Below, piece after piece: positions 42,229 through 52,091 of a stretch of DNA of 64,000 bases. The position numbers and the translations under genes were made by a program. Under the pieces are notes generated by a model. It saw nothing but the letters and a program-made list of their open reading frames with translations, was not told where the DNA came from and did no database searches. Source of the DNA: Cercophora sp. LCS_1 (Eukaryota > Ascomycota > Sordariomycetes > Sordariales > Lasiosphaeriaceae); contig JAPZLL010000054.1 of the NCBI GenBank assembly GCA_036250225.1, forward strand, positions 150,230 through 214,229. The letters run 5' to 3'. The first letter of the stretch is position 1. The number at the start of each line of letters is the position of its first letter.

Positions 42229-44237
42229 GGTGCAAGAAGTGCGTCAAAAGAAGCACGTTACTGTACGCAATTGGACGAGAGAGGTTGGCAGAAGAACAAG
42301 GTTGAAGTCAAAAGACTGGAACCAGGGGAGGTTGTGTGAAAGGATGGTTTGTAAAGGCGCTGCCTGAAAGGAATTGCCAAAAGTTGGTTTGGGAAAAAGG
42401 TGTGAGAGGGAAAATTGTGGTGGAGGAGAAAGGATTTCAACCACCGAGAGCTTTGTGCAGGAAATAAAAGGTGCCAAAGCTCCCACCGCCTGAGGCAGAT
42501 ACTTGATTTCGTCCGGTCTCTCACTTACACGCTCAACGCGTTGCCCATCGTGACCGCACCGTGTGCGCCTTTAGGGCAAACAACTGGCACTGTTCAGCCT
42601 TGGAAGCTTCCAGACTTTGGATTCTTAGGGCATTACGTCATACTAGGAGAGTTGGGAGGTTTCTAAACAAGCCAAGATGCTCACAGTATAGAGGATGACA
42701 GACTGCTAGAGGCAGGGCTGTGTAAACCACTTCATTCTTCTTGTGGTGACGTAGCCTTGTTGTCTTGCATCACCACTGGTGGTCAGGCTTACAGACATGG
42801 CGTTTCTGCCATAGATTGCCATCGACAGTGCTTTTGTCCCCTCTGCCAGACAGTTTGGCAAACAACTAAGCAGCTCTCTGCTTCAAATCTCTGGGTCAAT
42901 CCTTTCAACACATCTTTCTTTCTCCTCTTCCACCAATATACTATCTCCTTCCCTCCAAACAACATTCCCTCTCCCTCCACAGCATTTGGGAACATGTTTA
43001 GCGGTCACTGCTGGTTTTTAGCACCAGGACAGGTGCCCCAGATCTCTGAAATAGGCGATGTAAGGCCCCAAATATCCAGATGTTTCCACTGAATCATGCC
43101 TATTCATAGCCGCTCTGTCCCCAGATTCATAGCAATGAAGGGCTTTACTACGACAAATTCATCGACCTGTTTCCTCAAACTATGACAGACACATATGCGG
43201 GCACCCGTGAATATCGTGGGGGTGCACCCGGGCACAGAGCCGGGCAACTGTGCGGGCACGCACACGGGCCAGATCCCGGGCAACAACCCGGGCATGTGAA
43301 CGGACATGTCTTGGCGACTTGAGGCTTGCATGGACACTCATAGATCATCTAGCAAGTTGCGGGTAAGGTAGACGCCTGTGAATGGCATGGGCTGCTATGG
43401 GACACATGTGAATTTTTGAAGTAGACAGATATTTCCAGACGACCGGGACGTTTGATAACAACATGACCATTTATAAGGAAATGGACAGCGATGGATGATA
43501 TAAGGATTCATGAACTATATGGACACCTGTACACCATGGCTTCAAAAGGTGCGGATTGCGCTCCGAAGTTGGATGAAGTACCTCCGAAATGTCGCAGAGC
43601 GAACCAGCACCAACCTGCTGGCTCCCGCCCTACGTGTAAAGATACCCATGAGGAGATGTGAGCGGTTGCCGAATGATTCTTGACGGAGGAGGAGTAGCGA
43701 CCCAGCGGAATCGCAGACTGAACACAGTTAGGCGACCAGACAAAACGGGAGAGCCCAAGGAAATAATTGTCCGTCTGGTCCAAATTGGGTATGGCAAAAC
43801 AAGGCCCCGGAAGATGGACCAGAGGGATCGAGAGGCTGCCCGGAGGGCTGAGGAGGATGATCGAATTGACGAGCTGCCAACCGGTCCGGCAAGCAGCAGC
43901 TCGTACCAATGAAGCGCGGCCTGCACTGTTTCTTAGGGTGCTTGCTCATAGGCGCTACCTCGGCTTCGCATCGCAGTCGTCATCTCTGCTTCCCATCGGA
44001 CTCATCATCTCGCCCAGACACCGTAATTTGATTGCGTTGTGACCGGATCCGGTAAATTCGTGGTGGTTAAATGGCAGCCAGGGTCGCCGTCTCCTGTTCT
44101 CCGGATACAAGGAATCGCGTACAGACTCATCTATGAACTGTACCGTTGGGTCATTGTCCTTTTTTTGTGTCTTGGTCACTTCTGCAGGGCCTTTGGAAGA
44201 ACTCAGGGCAAATCGGCCCATGGCATCACGGTCAGCA
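42229..44237. other. Two-kilobase intergenic stretch with a 12-base minisatellite
   Basis: Upstream region of the large unknown gene plus a gene-poor stretch. Apart from the array at 43229-43294, the open frames near 43508-43926 occur on both strands over the same bases and look like composition artefacts. Confidence 0.45.
43229..43294. repeat. 12-base tandem repeat with CGGGCA core
   Basis: CGGGCA (once CGGGCC) recurs at 43229, 43241, 43253, 43265, 43277 and 43289, each exactly 12 bases apart. The other six bases vary. On the plus strand the array falls inside a 34-codon frame (43195-43299) with an x-P-G-x tetrapeptide pattern; the minus strand is also open. Confidence 0.8.
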
Positions 44238-46163
44238 TTAGACTAGTAGGACTTTGGCGGCGCTCTGGTCCATCTCCTTCGTAGGAGACTCTTCCTGACC
44301 TCCACAGCGGATTGTCAGACTGAAAAAACCACCGGCGACCCCTAGGCTCGGGTGCCTGAGGACTTCCAATCCGACTTCCACATATCCGTCGTCCGAAACG
44401 GTGGGACAAGGGCCGATGAAAGTTGTTGACAATTCGCTCCCTGGAGTTGCGCGGAGGATCCGCCGGAGAACAGGGTCTCCTGGGTCATCTGAAAGGATGC
44501 CAACAGCCCAATTCACGTCAGCCCAAGGAAGGTAGGAAAAGTAGGCATCGTCCTCTGGAGGGACAGTGTAGAGACGCAAAAGGTAGGTTTTGTTGTTTGA
44601 ACACCGAATCCGAATGACGGTGTGTAGAGGTGGTTCATCATCTAGCCCGATGCTAGCGTTGTCGATGAAGACCCCAACGGCGCTGTTCGTGTCTGGAATA
44701 GCTTTTGAGCTTGAAAAGTAACTCCAACCCGGGTATATTTCCAACACGCAGAATGAACCGGGAGAAACTGGTAGGCGTTCCATGACGTACAGATAGATTT
44801 CGGGCCGAAGATATTCACCCGGGAGACGATATTTACCCTGGGGACGATATGTATCCAGGAATCGAGATATATCCTGGAGACGATATGTACCCAAGAAACG
44901 CTGAGCCGACATGTCGGCATATATTCTCGTTCTGTTGACGGCTGGTACGGGCGGATCGGTCTGGTCAAATAGCGCGATATCTACCATGATGACTCTGCAA
45001 GCCTGATATACCTGCAGCTGAGCATCTTGGCTGAGAATACCACGGAGAGGCAGGGCGAGGACTTGGGTATACGTCTCCTCAACGCTGGTATGCGAGCTGA
45101 AAGTGTAATCCTCCGCTCGTTCTGCGACACAACAATTAAGCGGCAGGAGCGACGTGTTGAACGCGAGCGGAAGGGTGAGGATAGGCCTCTCGATCAGCAG
45201 ACCTTTGTTCGTCATGACATAGTGTGTTGCATGATTCTTCCGCCAGCTGTGCCTTGCAGGAAGAGGTCGGACGTTATTGCAGCCAACAAAATCGGCCGGC
45301 GAAGAGGCAAGCAGCGTGCTCGCCTCAAAATGCTGGCCGCCAAATTTGTCAGAGGTGGCGCAGCCGAAACCCCAAGCGAATATGGACTCGTCGTCCGAGG
45401 TACGAATGATTTCCTCTTGCAGTCTCCAGAATGCCCGGTCCCCTTCGCCGTATAACAAGGTCATGTTGATGTTGAAGAGACCAAGGAGACAGTAGGCCAT
45501 GTCCTCTATGCGCGTGGTTTCCCTCTTCGCAGCCCATGTCATCCTCATCGCAACGCTGATGGATGCCGGGGGGGTTTGGCAGGCGAGGACATCGAGCGGT
45601 ATATTGGTGATTTGCCGCAAGATGGTCATAATGCTGACTTCGGCCGACTTGTCTGCCCGCATTACCATGTAGGAGTTACCGAATACGGCTCGTTTGTGAC
45701 CAATAAGCTCCCATTGATTGTTGAAAAAGCTGACGGCGCGGGGAGCAATCAGCTCCTGCAACGTCCAGCCTCTCGTGAACCACCTGCTCCGGGAGAAGTC
45801 TGAGTCGCTGCTTGCAATGTCGGCAATCGGTGTTCTGGCATTGCAGGAGACGTCAGACAGATATGCGAAGCATGCCTCGGCTTTTCTGTACCACTCGTAC
45901 ATGGAATTGATGGCCTCTGACAGCTCCGCACTACTGCTTTTGTCGATGCAGACGGTGTCGATCCAAACGTATTCCAGGTCCTCATCAAGCACTGTGCTAC
46001 AGCACCCGTCGATTTTGAAGTTGGACCGAAGGCGTCCCGAAGCCATAAAGTCGCCATACGTGAGCTCCTCGGGGCCCCATGTGTGTGAGAGGATAGCGTA
46101 TTGGGGGATATTGCGCCCGACGAACTGCTCCAGCTTCTTTGTTCGGGCGTTGAGCAATCGCAT
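44238..46163 (-). CDS. HET-domain protein (vegetative incompatibility type)
   Basis: Intronless, 641 residues. The HET domain starts at the N-terminus, as in HET-E/HET-D-type proteins: PQYAILSHTWG (residues 20-30), EYVWIDTVCIDK, SEAINSMYEWYRKAEACFAYL, and RWFTRGWTLQELIAP. After it comes the DUF8212-like block TTRIEDMAYCLLGLFNINM and YGEGDRAFWRLQEEI. HET domains trigger cell death when unlike strains fuse, usually with a partner. There is no NACHT or WD-repeat half; the C-terminal half is unclassified and interrupted at residues 422-457 by six hexapeptide repeats. The start ATG matches the family. Whether it acts in incompatibility is unknown. Confidence 0.88.
   Translation of the reverse strand: MRLLNARTKKLEQFVGRNIPQYAILSHTWGPEELTYGDFMASGRLRSNFKIDGCCSTVLDEDLEYVWIDTVCIDKSSSAELSEAINSMYEWYRKAEACFAYLSDVSCNARTPIADIASSDSDFSRSRWFTRGWTLQELIAPRAVSFFNNQWELIGHKRAVFGNSYMVMRADKSAEVSIMTILRQITNIPLDVLACQTPPASISVAMRMTWAAKRETTRIEDMAYCLLGLFNINMTLLYGEGDRAFWRLQEEIIRTSDDESIFAWGFGCATSDKFGGQHFEASTLLASSPADFVGCNNVRPLPARHSWRKNHATHYVMTNKGLLIERPILTLPLAFNTSLLPLNCCVAERAEDYTFSSHTSVEETYTQVLALPLRGILSQDAQLQVYQACRVIMVDIALFDQTDPPVPAVNRTRIYADMSAQRFLGTYRLQDISRFLDTYRPQGKYRLPGEYLRPEIYLYVMERLPVSPGSFCVLEIYPGWSYFSSSKAIPDTNSAVGVFIDNASIGLDDEPPLHTVIRIRCSNNKTYLLRLYTVPPEDDAYFSYLPWADVNWAVGILSDDPGDPVLRRILRATPGSELSTTFIGPCPTVSDDGYVEVGLEVLRHPSLGVAGGFFSLTIRCGGQEESPTKEMDQSAAKVLLV
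44793..44900 (-). repeat. Six 18-base repeats inside the HET gene
   Basis: Six consecutive 18-base units of the type ATATTTACCCTGGGGACG. On the coding strand they give hexapeptides RFLGTY, RLQDIS, RFLDTY, RPQGKY, RLPGEY, LRPEIY. The unit length keeps the frame. The copies are diverged, so the array is not freshly slipped. Confidence 0.85.
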
Positions 46164-46528
46164 ATCGGGGAGATGAAATCCTTGCTTGGCAGAGTGCGGC
46201 TGGGATTATTTTGTCCTGATGGGGAGCGACTTTCGTTGAGGGTGTTATATTGGATCTCTTTTGGGGTTTTGCTGGCGTAGGCCCGATGTCGGGCTGCCGT
46301 CCAGATATTGCACGGCAAATCAGGCAGCCATCAAAAGTCACGCGACACTGAGGATTGGGGTCGGCGCCTTTCTCCTCAAGGATGGGCACTTGACATTTGG
46401 GACGCCGACAATTGAGATTGGAGGTGGCAGCAGAAGGTAACAACAACCAGAGATATTATTTTTGTGATATAGAGGTGGCAGATATCACATATCAAGCAGA
46501 AAACAGAAATCCACAAAAAATGCGCAAC
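46164..46528. other. Short intergenic region
   Basis: HET gene promoter and 3' flank of the amidohydrolase. Nothing recognised. Confidence 0.4.
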
Positions 46529-48531
46529 CTAGTGCCTGTGATGGATACACCGCCCGCGCCGGGGATTCATCCTCGCCTGGACACCCTCAGACAAAATATT
46601 CTTCTCAGCAAGTCGTTTATTCAACTGATCCCCACTGTGGTTGGGAAACTTGGCCGCGAGACCGCCGAGCTGCACAAAGTCGGCCGCATCGTCAGCAACA
46701 AAGACGGGCTCGCCTCCGACAACAGTGACCAAGACCCGGTTACGACCCAGCTCAGCGTCGGGAACCTCGAAAAAGTCGTTCTCGAGAACAACGAAGTCAG
46801 CGAGCTTGCCCGTCTCCAACGATCCGATCTTGTCGTCGGCGCGCAGGAACCGGGCGGCGTTGATGGTGATGGAGCGGATGGCTTGCTCGCGTGTTAGGCC
46901 GCCGGCACCGGCGCCGGGAAAGGGGCCATCAAGGGGCGGGCCAAAGGAGGCGGGCGAGTTGGGGTTCGCGGGATCGCCGCTGCGGGTGACGGCAACTTTG
47001 AGGGCGAGAAACTCGTCGAGCGGGTCGATGGGCCAGTCGCTACCGTAGATGATCCGGCCTTTTCGATCTGGGGGTGGGCTTGGAGGTTGTCGAGTCGGTA
47101 GCCGGCCAGGGATTTGAACGTGTCGGGGAGGTAGAAGGAGCTGAGCTGAGCCCATGGATAGCTCATGATGGCGTCGACGCCGAGCTGAGCGAAGCGGGCC
47201 CAGTTGGATTCTAGCGTCACCTCGTCGTGGGCGAGGCCGAGCCTGAACTCTTTCCCGGGGTATTTTCCCTTGAACGCTGCGGCGGCGTCCAGGGCTGTCT
47301 TGACGGCCAGGTCGCCGTCGGTGTGCAGCTGGACGTCAACACCCGCCAGGAATAAGAGTTCGAGGGCCTTGGTGAGGAAGTCAGGGTTCCAATAGGGCTC
47401 CACAGTAAAGGTGCCATTGGGGGCCCATGGGTCGTTGGGAGTTGGCCCAGGGAGCCAGTACGGGTCGACCATGGCGGCTGTCAAGGTCGGGTAGGTGATG
47501 ACGCCGTCAACGAAAGCCTTGATGGCCTGCCACTTGATCGTGGGCTTGGGAGCGAGGGGTGCCGGGTCGTTCATGGTCGCGATCTGGGCAATGGCGTCTT
47601 GGACGACGCTGGAGACGTCTCCAAGGGTCTCGGGGGTAGCAGTGCGGTAGTCAAGAAAGACCCGGGCTCAGAGGGCATCCTTGGCCTTGATGGCGTTAAA
47701 AATGGCGTTGAAGGTCGGGTTGGCGGCGGCATCCTGGAAGGTAGTAATGCCTTCCTCACGCAGTAGTCTGAGGGCAGCCTTTCCAGCAACGATGCTTTCT
47801 GGAAGACTTGGGCGGGGAGGGCCCGCCAGGAGGCTGGCAGCATCATCGTTAAGTACGCCCGATGGCTCCTGGCTGCCAGGCATGCGGCCGACGACACCGT
47901 TTGCGGGGTCAGGGGTTGCGGCGGTGATGCTCGAGATCTGCAGCGCGCGCGAGTTGACCAAGACGGTGTGGTAGTCAGCAGAGCGGAGCAGGACGGGCCG
48001 CTTAGTATCAAGTTGGTCGAGGTCCAGCTTGCTGACGAGGCCGCTCGCACCCACAAGACCGGGCCAGTCCATGTTGACGACTTCGAGCCACACATCGTCA
48101 CCGGCTTTGTCTTCGTCTTCGGCATCGATGCACCCCTGGACGTGGGCCAAGACGCCTGCAATGGGAAGCGGCTGGTAGTTGAGGTTGCACTTGAGCAGAA
48201 ACTCACCGCCCGACACGACGTGCATGTGCGCATCAACGAGGCCTGGCATGACCATGCGGCCCTGCAGATCAACAACTTTGGTCGTGTTGCCAACCCATTT
48301 CTGAGCGCGCGAATCCGTGCCGACGTCCGTGATAATGCCGTTCTTGACCGCGAGCGAGCTGGCCTTGCTGAACTGCTTGTCGATAGTGTAGATGCTACCG
48401 TTGCAGAAGACAATGTCAGCCACCTGATGTGGAAGAGGTCGTGGTCGAGGTGGTGGGTTAGGTGCAGCCGTCACGAACCACGACAACGCTCCCACTATAA
48501 GTGCCGCAAGTAGCCTGCTTTGGACCAACAT
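46529..48531 (-). pseudogene. Secreted amidohydrolase (Amidohydro_3, YtcJ-like), broken by a stop and a frameshift
   Basis: A near-complete metal-dependent amidohydrolase. A signal peptide of about 22 residues (MLVQSRLLAALIVGALSW...) precedes IVFCNGSIYTID, then the metal motif GLVDAHMHVVSGG, LLRSADYHTVLVNSRAL, GITTFQDAA, LHTDGDLAV, LGLAHDEV, and IIYGSDWPIDPLDEF, and a C-terminal closing strand (GKLADFVVLENDFFEVP). Two lesions interrupt it. An in-frame TGA at 47668-47670, after AIKAKDAL, is followed in the same frame by ARVFLDYRTATPETLGD. A frameshift near 47052-47066 separates AHPQIEKAG from RIIYGSDWP. The TGA fits a CGA-to-TGA change. The rest is well conserved, so inactivation is recent or an error. 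Confidence 0.8.
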
Positions 48532-49019
48532 GGTATCTTAGAGGAATGTTGGTAGACGCAGCACAGTTACGTGTTTGGCTTCTGTACCACTTTAACTAGC
48601 GCTGTGAAATGCCTGGAAGAGCATGACCCTCGCACGGAAAAGATCGCCCGCTCGGGTACGAGACACGGGTTGTCTCAACTAAATGTATCATTTTACAACG
48701 GGGAAGGATCAGGTTCATTTTCACAAATTGTCGCTTGCGCTGGAACAACGTGGGGTTGTTACACAAACCAGGCTATATCCCTCATTATAGAGCAGGAAGA
48801 GGATCGCCAAGTCGATTGAGCAATTCGCAACGCTGGGCTTGGCACAATTTCTGCGCGTGGTAGAGTGGTCGAATACAGCGCTCAGGTTGGACATCGGGTG
48901 GTTCGACCCATTTTCGGGCAAGCATCCGGGGCTCATTAGATGGTTGAGCTCGGACTTGTACATATGAAAGATCGGATCCCCAAGTGCTGTGACCCGTTGG
49001 GTGCTCCGCTCCACACGAG
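48532..49019. other. Intergenic
   Basis: Between the amidohydrolase start and the end of the HET relic. Nothing supported. Confidence 0.4.
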
Positions 49020-51082
49020 CTCGATAATGTGACCCCGCCCGGGATCAAACCCCAGATGCCCTCCCGGAAGACCCTCAACTTTAGTCAAATCTTCCCACTT
49101 TTTCCTTTTGAAATTACCACGGTCAGGGCACCACAGAAGTCCAACCCGCTCATACTGCCCCCGTCTTTTGCCTAGAGGGCTGCAAAATGAGCCCCTGGCA
49201 CCAGTCCGCACCCATATCAGACGGAGTGAAGTACAGCTGTCTTGTTGGATTGCCAGTCTCTTGATCAGGCCACCCATCCCAGCTTATGATCCTCCTCAGC
49301 ACAAAGGCATGTTATCCCGAACACCGATCTCCGTTCTAGCCAAGGGCAACGGCGATTTGGCCTCCTCCTCAGCGCTGCTAAGTTGAACCATACAAATAGG
49401 ACTTTCCAAGACAATGGTGCTGGTAGGGGCTGCGCCGTACAAGTCGCCGTCAGCTGTGTTTGTGCTCGCAGACAGAATTGACACGAGGCAAGGACCCTTC
49501 AATTCGGGGGGTGCGATCCATCCGTCAAGTCGTGCCTAGGTCCAGGAAGGCGTCCTTGAGGGATACCTGACGGGTGCTGGACTTTGAAACTGTACCTTCC
49601 ACAAAAGGCCCTGCGTCAGGCCATCCCTCCAGAGGCCAGCCAGATAGCTGTCCGGCTTTTCAACGGTCCATTGTTTCGCCATCTTGGAAGCGAGACACCC
49701 GAGATAGCTGGGGGTTTGTTAGTCGTTACCGTCAGGTTGCGTCTTGTGTATTCTTCGCAAAGCTTGGGCCAAGCCTGATGCAATGAACTCTCGACTTTGA
49801 ATACCCAATCCTTATCAAAAATACCAGGGCGTTCCTGATTGAAGAAATGATGAGCTGGCAAAACCTCTGCGTCGGAACTGCAGAAACATTCCCAGACCAC
49901 TTGATCGGTTGTAAAGTGGATGGTTCGTGGCGACAGAATGCGTTGCGACAGAATGCGTTGCGACAGAATGCGTTCTTGCAGGACCCAACCGCGCGTTGAG
50001 AGTGGCGACTGCGTGATGGGAGCGTTAGACAGCTCTCCATCGCTAACCATAAAGCGGACTTGCTCTCGGTTATTCCCGAGCTGGATAGATATTGGGCACA
50101 TGGTATCGCTGGAAAAAACGTTGGAATAGACCAGCGTCTCCATCCTTCGCCGCGGTGGCCGTAATATTCAGTACCGCCTTGGCGTAAATAGTTCCCATTC
50201 TTGTCAATTTTGTGCTCCAATCCACTGCGGAATCCTAAATGATACAGAGGGCATCGATCGGACGCATAAATATCCCAGACTTCGGGTTAGCCAAAAAGCA
50301 CCCTGAACTACTGTCTTGGTTATCTTGTTTATAGGTATACGATCTTTGCACCGCTCAATATTGGCCTTCAAGAGTTTGGAACGCACTGATTTTCCCCAAC
50401 AATGGCTTAACAATAGATAGAGAACTAGGGGAGGGCATCTTGATTTACCTCCATTAGTCTTACTCTTTCCGTTTCCGAAGAACCTTTAAGAAACCTTGTT
50501 GGACCCAATGGGCTTGTTGAAAGAGACTGGTGGATGCTGGAGCGGGTATTATGTCTATCGATGCAAACATTGGTCCATTCTCGGATAAAAGCAAGGGTGC
50601 GTGAGCCGGGACATTGCGTTGCCTGATTCGTGCGAGCTACTGCATTGTCAAACTTGGGCTAGGACTGCTGCTGTCAGGTTGAGAACAGGGCTATTTGGTT
50701 AATCCATAGATGGAAATTGAGTGGATGTGGAGAAGTTGGCTAGGTCGATACGCTGGGCAATGCCCTCGTCCACATCCCTAACCAAGAAAATGTCAGAAAA
50801 TCTTGTCGTTCGCGAACTCGGCTCCCTGAAGACCGTCGCCGTCGTGACTTTGATACTCCTGGGTCTGACTGGAAGCAGAACGACTTCCTATTGAGAGTAT
50901 ATAGCGACATAGATGACAGGTCTGTGCTGAAATGAGGAGTTTGTTATACGACAGGTGCCTCTCGCACACATTAGGCCCGTCTCCCATAAGAAGTTGGACG
51001 ACATTAGGGTGAAGGGAGCCTGATACGTTTTGTACAGCCAAGCCCGAGCCTCTTTGGAGATACGACTTGAGGAGGCTCCCAC
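49020..51082 (-). pseudogene. HET-domain gene, heavily decayed
   Basis: Pieces of a second HET-type protein lie in order on the minus strand. N-terminal region near 51041-50800 (CERHLSYNKLLISAQTCHLC). HET motif LSHCWGKSV near 50400. IDALCII then stop then DSAVDWSTK (TAG at 50235-50237, where family members have Gln). ANAVLNITATAA-like AKAVLNITATAAKDGDAGLF. RGWVLQERIL near 49980. C-terminal LDGWIAPPELKGPCL near 49500, preceded by TAG at 49536-49538 where Trp is expected. YERVGLLWCPDRGNF near 49140 closes it. Several frame changes separate the pieces. Both stops fit C/G-to-T/A transitions. This architecture (Cys-rich head before HET) differs from the intact HET gene at 44-46 kb. Confidence 0.8.
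49931..49975 (-). repeat. Three perfect 15-base repeats inside the HET relic
   Basis: CGACAGAATGCGTTG occurs three times in a row; only the last base of the final copy differs. On the coding strand they read RILSQ, RILSQ, RILSP, directly after RGWVLQE in the HET motif. Confidence 0.9.
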
Positions 51083-52091
51083 ATTATCTGATGTTATTTA
51101 GTAGGCAGGTACTTAGACTTAGTTACTGAGCGGTAGAGCGCTGATATGAGTGTACTCCTGCAATCTCGTGAACTCAAAGGCCGAGCCTGACCGCTTTGTG
51201 CAAGTCGTGAGCCTGAGAAAAAGCGGGGAAGAACGAGTCCAGCATGCCGCAGCACGTGAATCGCTGATCGGGACCGATCCCACGGCTCACAGCCCCGAAA
51301 CACTTCCGCACGAACGGTGGGTGGACCGCCCTGATCCATGGCGCAACGGCGACGGGAGTTGGGCCGAGAGTGAGACGATCCTGCCACAAGGTCAATTTAA
51401 ACTCTTTCTGTTCCTTCCCAAACCTGTCTGCAACCCTGCGCTTGCGGCTTCCATTGCTGTCGTTGTCAGGTCCGCGGTCGCAATCAACGCAACTGCCGTC
51501 TGCTCCATTCAGCCCCCGAGCATTTCGGACCAGCTGTCCAAAGGACCTCCATCCGCTCGGAGAACAAATTCCTTGTGCTATTTTTGGCGATTGTTCTCGT
51601 CCCAACAATCGGCTGGCATCCCGCCACAACGTCATTGTTGCTGCCAATGTGGGCTGTTTGTGGTATGGAAAAGTGGGGGCAGGCAAGCAAAATGCCAGGC
51701 GGGAAGGCGCAACGACATCACAACCGCGAAAAGTGTCTGATCGCGATGCGTTTTCGACCCTACATGTCAGGTTGTCTTAGTGTCATATAAAAAGTTATGT
51801 CGTCGTCGCAAGAGGTCGAGACCCCCTTGCTGGGGCTTGCTTTTGTGTTGCCCGAGATCGGGCCGAGCCGAGTGCTGGATGCCCGTCGCCAGCGAGCGCC
51901 CCGGGTTGGACTTGCCACACCGGGACCGAGCCTACGGATCCGAGCGAGCCTCGACTTATAGCCGTCACACTATCTTCCGCGCGCCGGCTGCACGCTCCTT
52001 CCCTCTTTTGCTTGCTTTTGGCACACCCGTCGGCCATTTGCATTTTCCTCTCTTTCTTTTTTCGCTCGGTTTTTTTTTTAATCATCGTACT
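51083..52091. other. Intergenic and leader of the Zn2Cys6 gene
   Basis: Divergent upstream region. The last 120 bases are C/T-rich with a T-run before the ATG at 52092. No RNA gene or repeat recognised. Confidence 0.45.

Noticed and set aside
43508..43926. Overlapping open frames on both strands
   Set aside because: Neither carries a recognisable motif or splice signals; mirror-image openness indicates composition bias.
47668..47670. Stop-codon readthrough in the amidohydrolase
   Set aside because: Context TGA-GCC lacks the CTA that favours readthrough in fungi, and a separate frameshift downstream would still break the protein.
51121..51175. tRNA-like sequence with an A-box-like GCGGTAGAGCG
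   Set aside because: No B box and no pairing acceptor or T stem.
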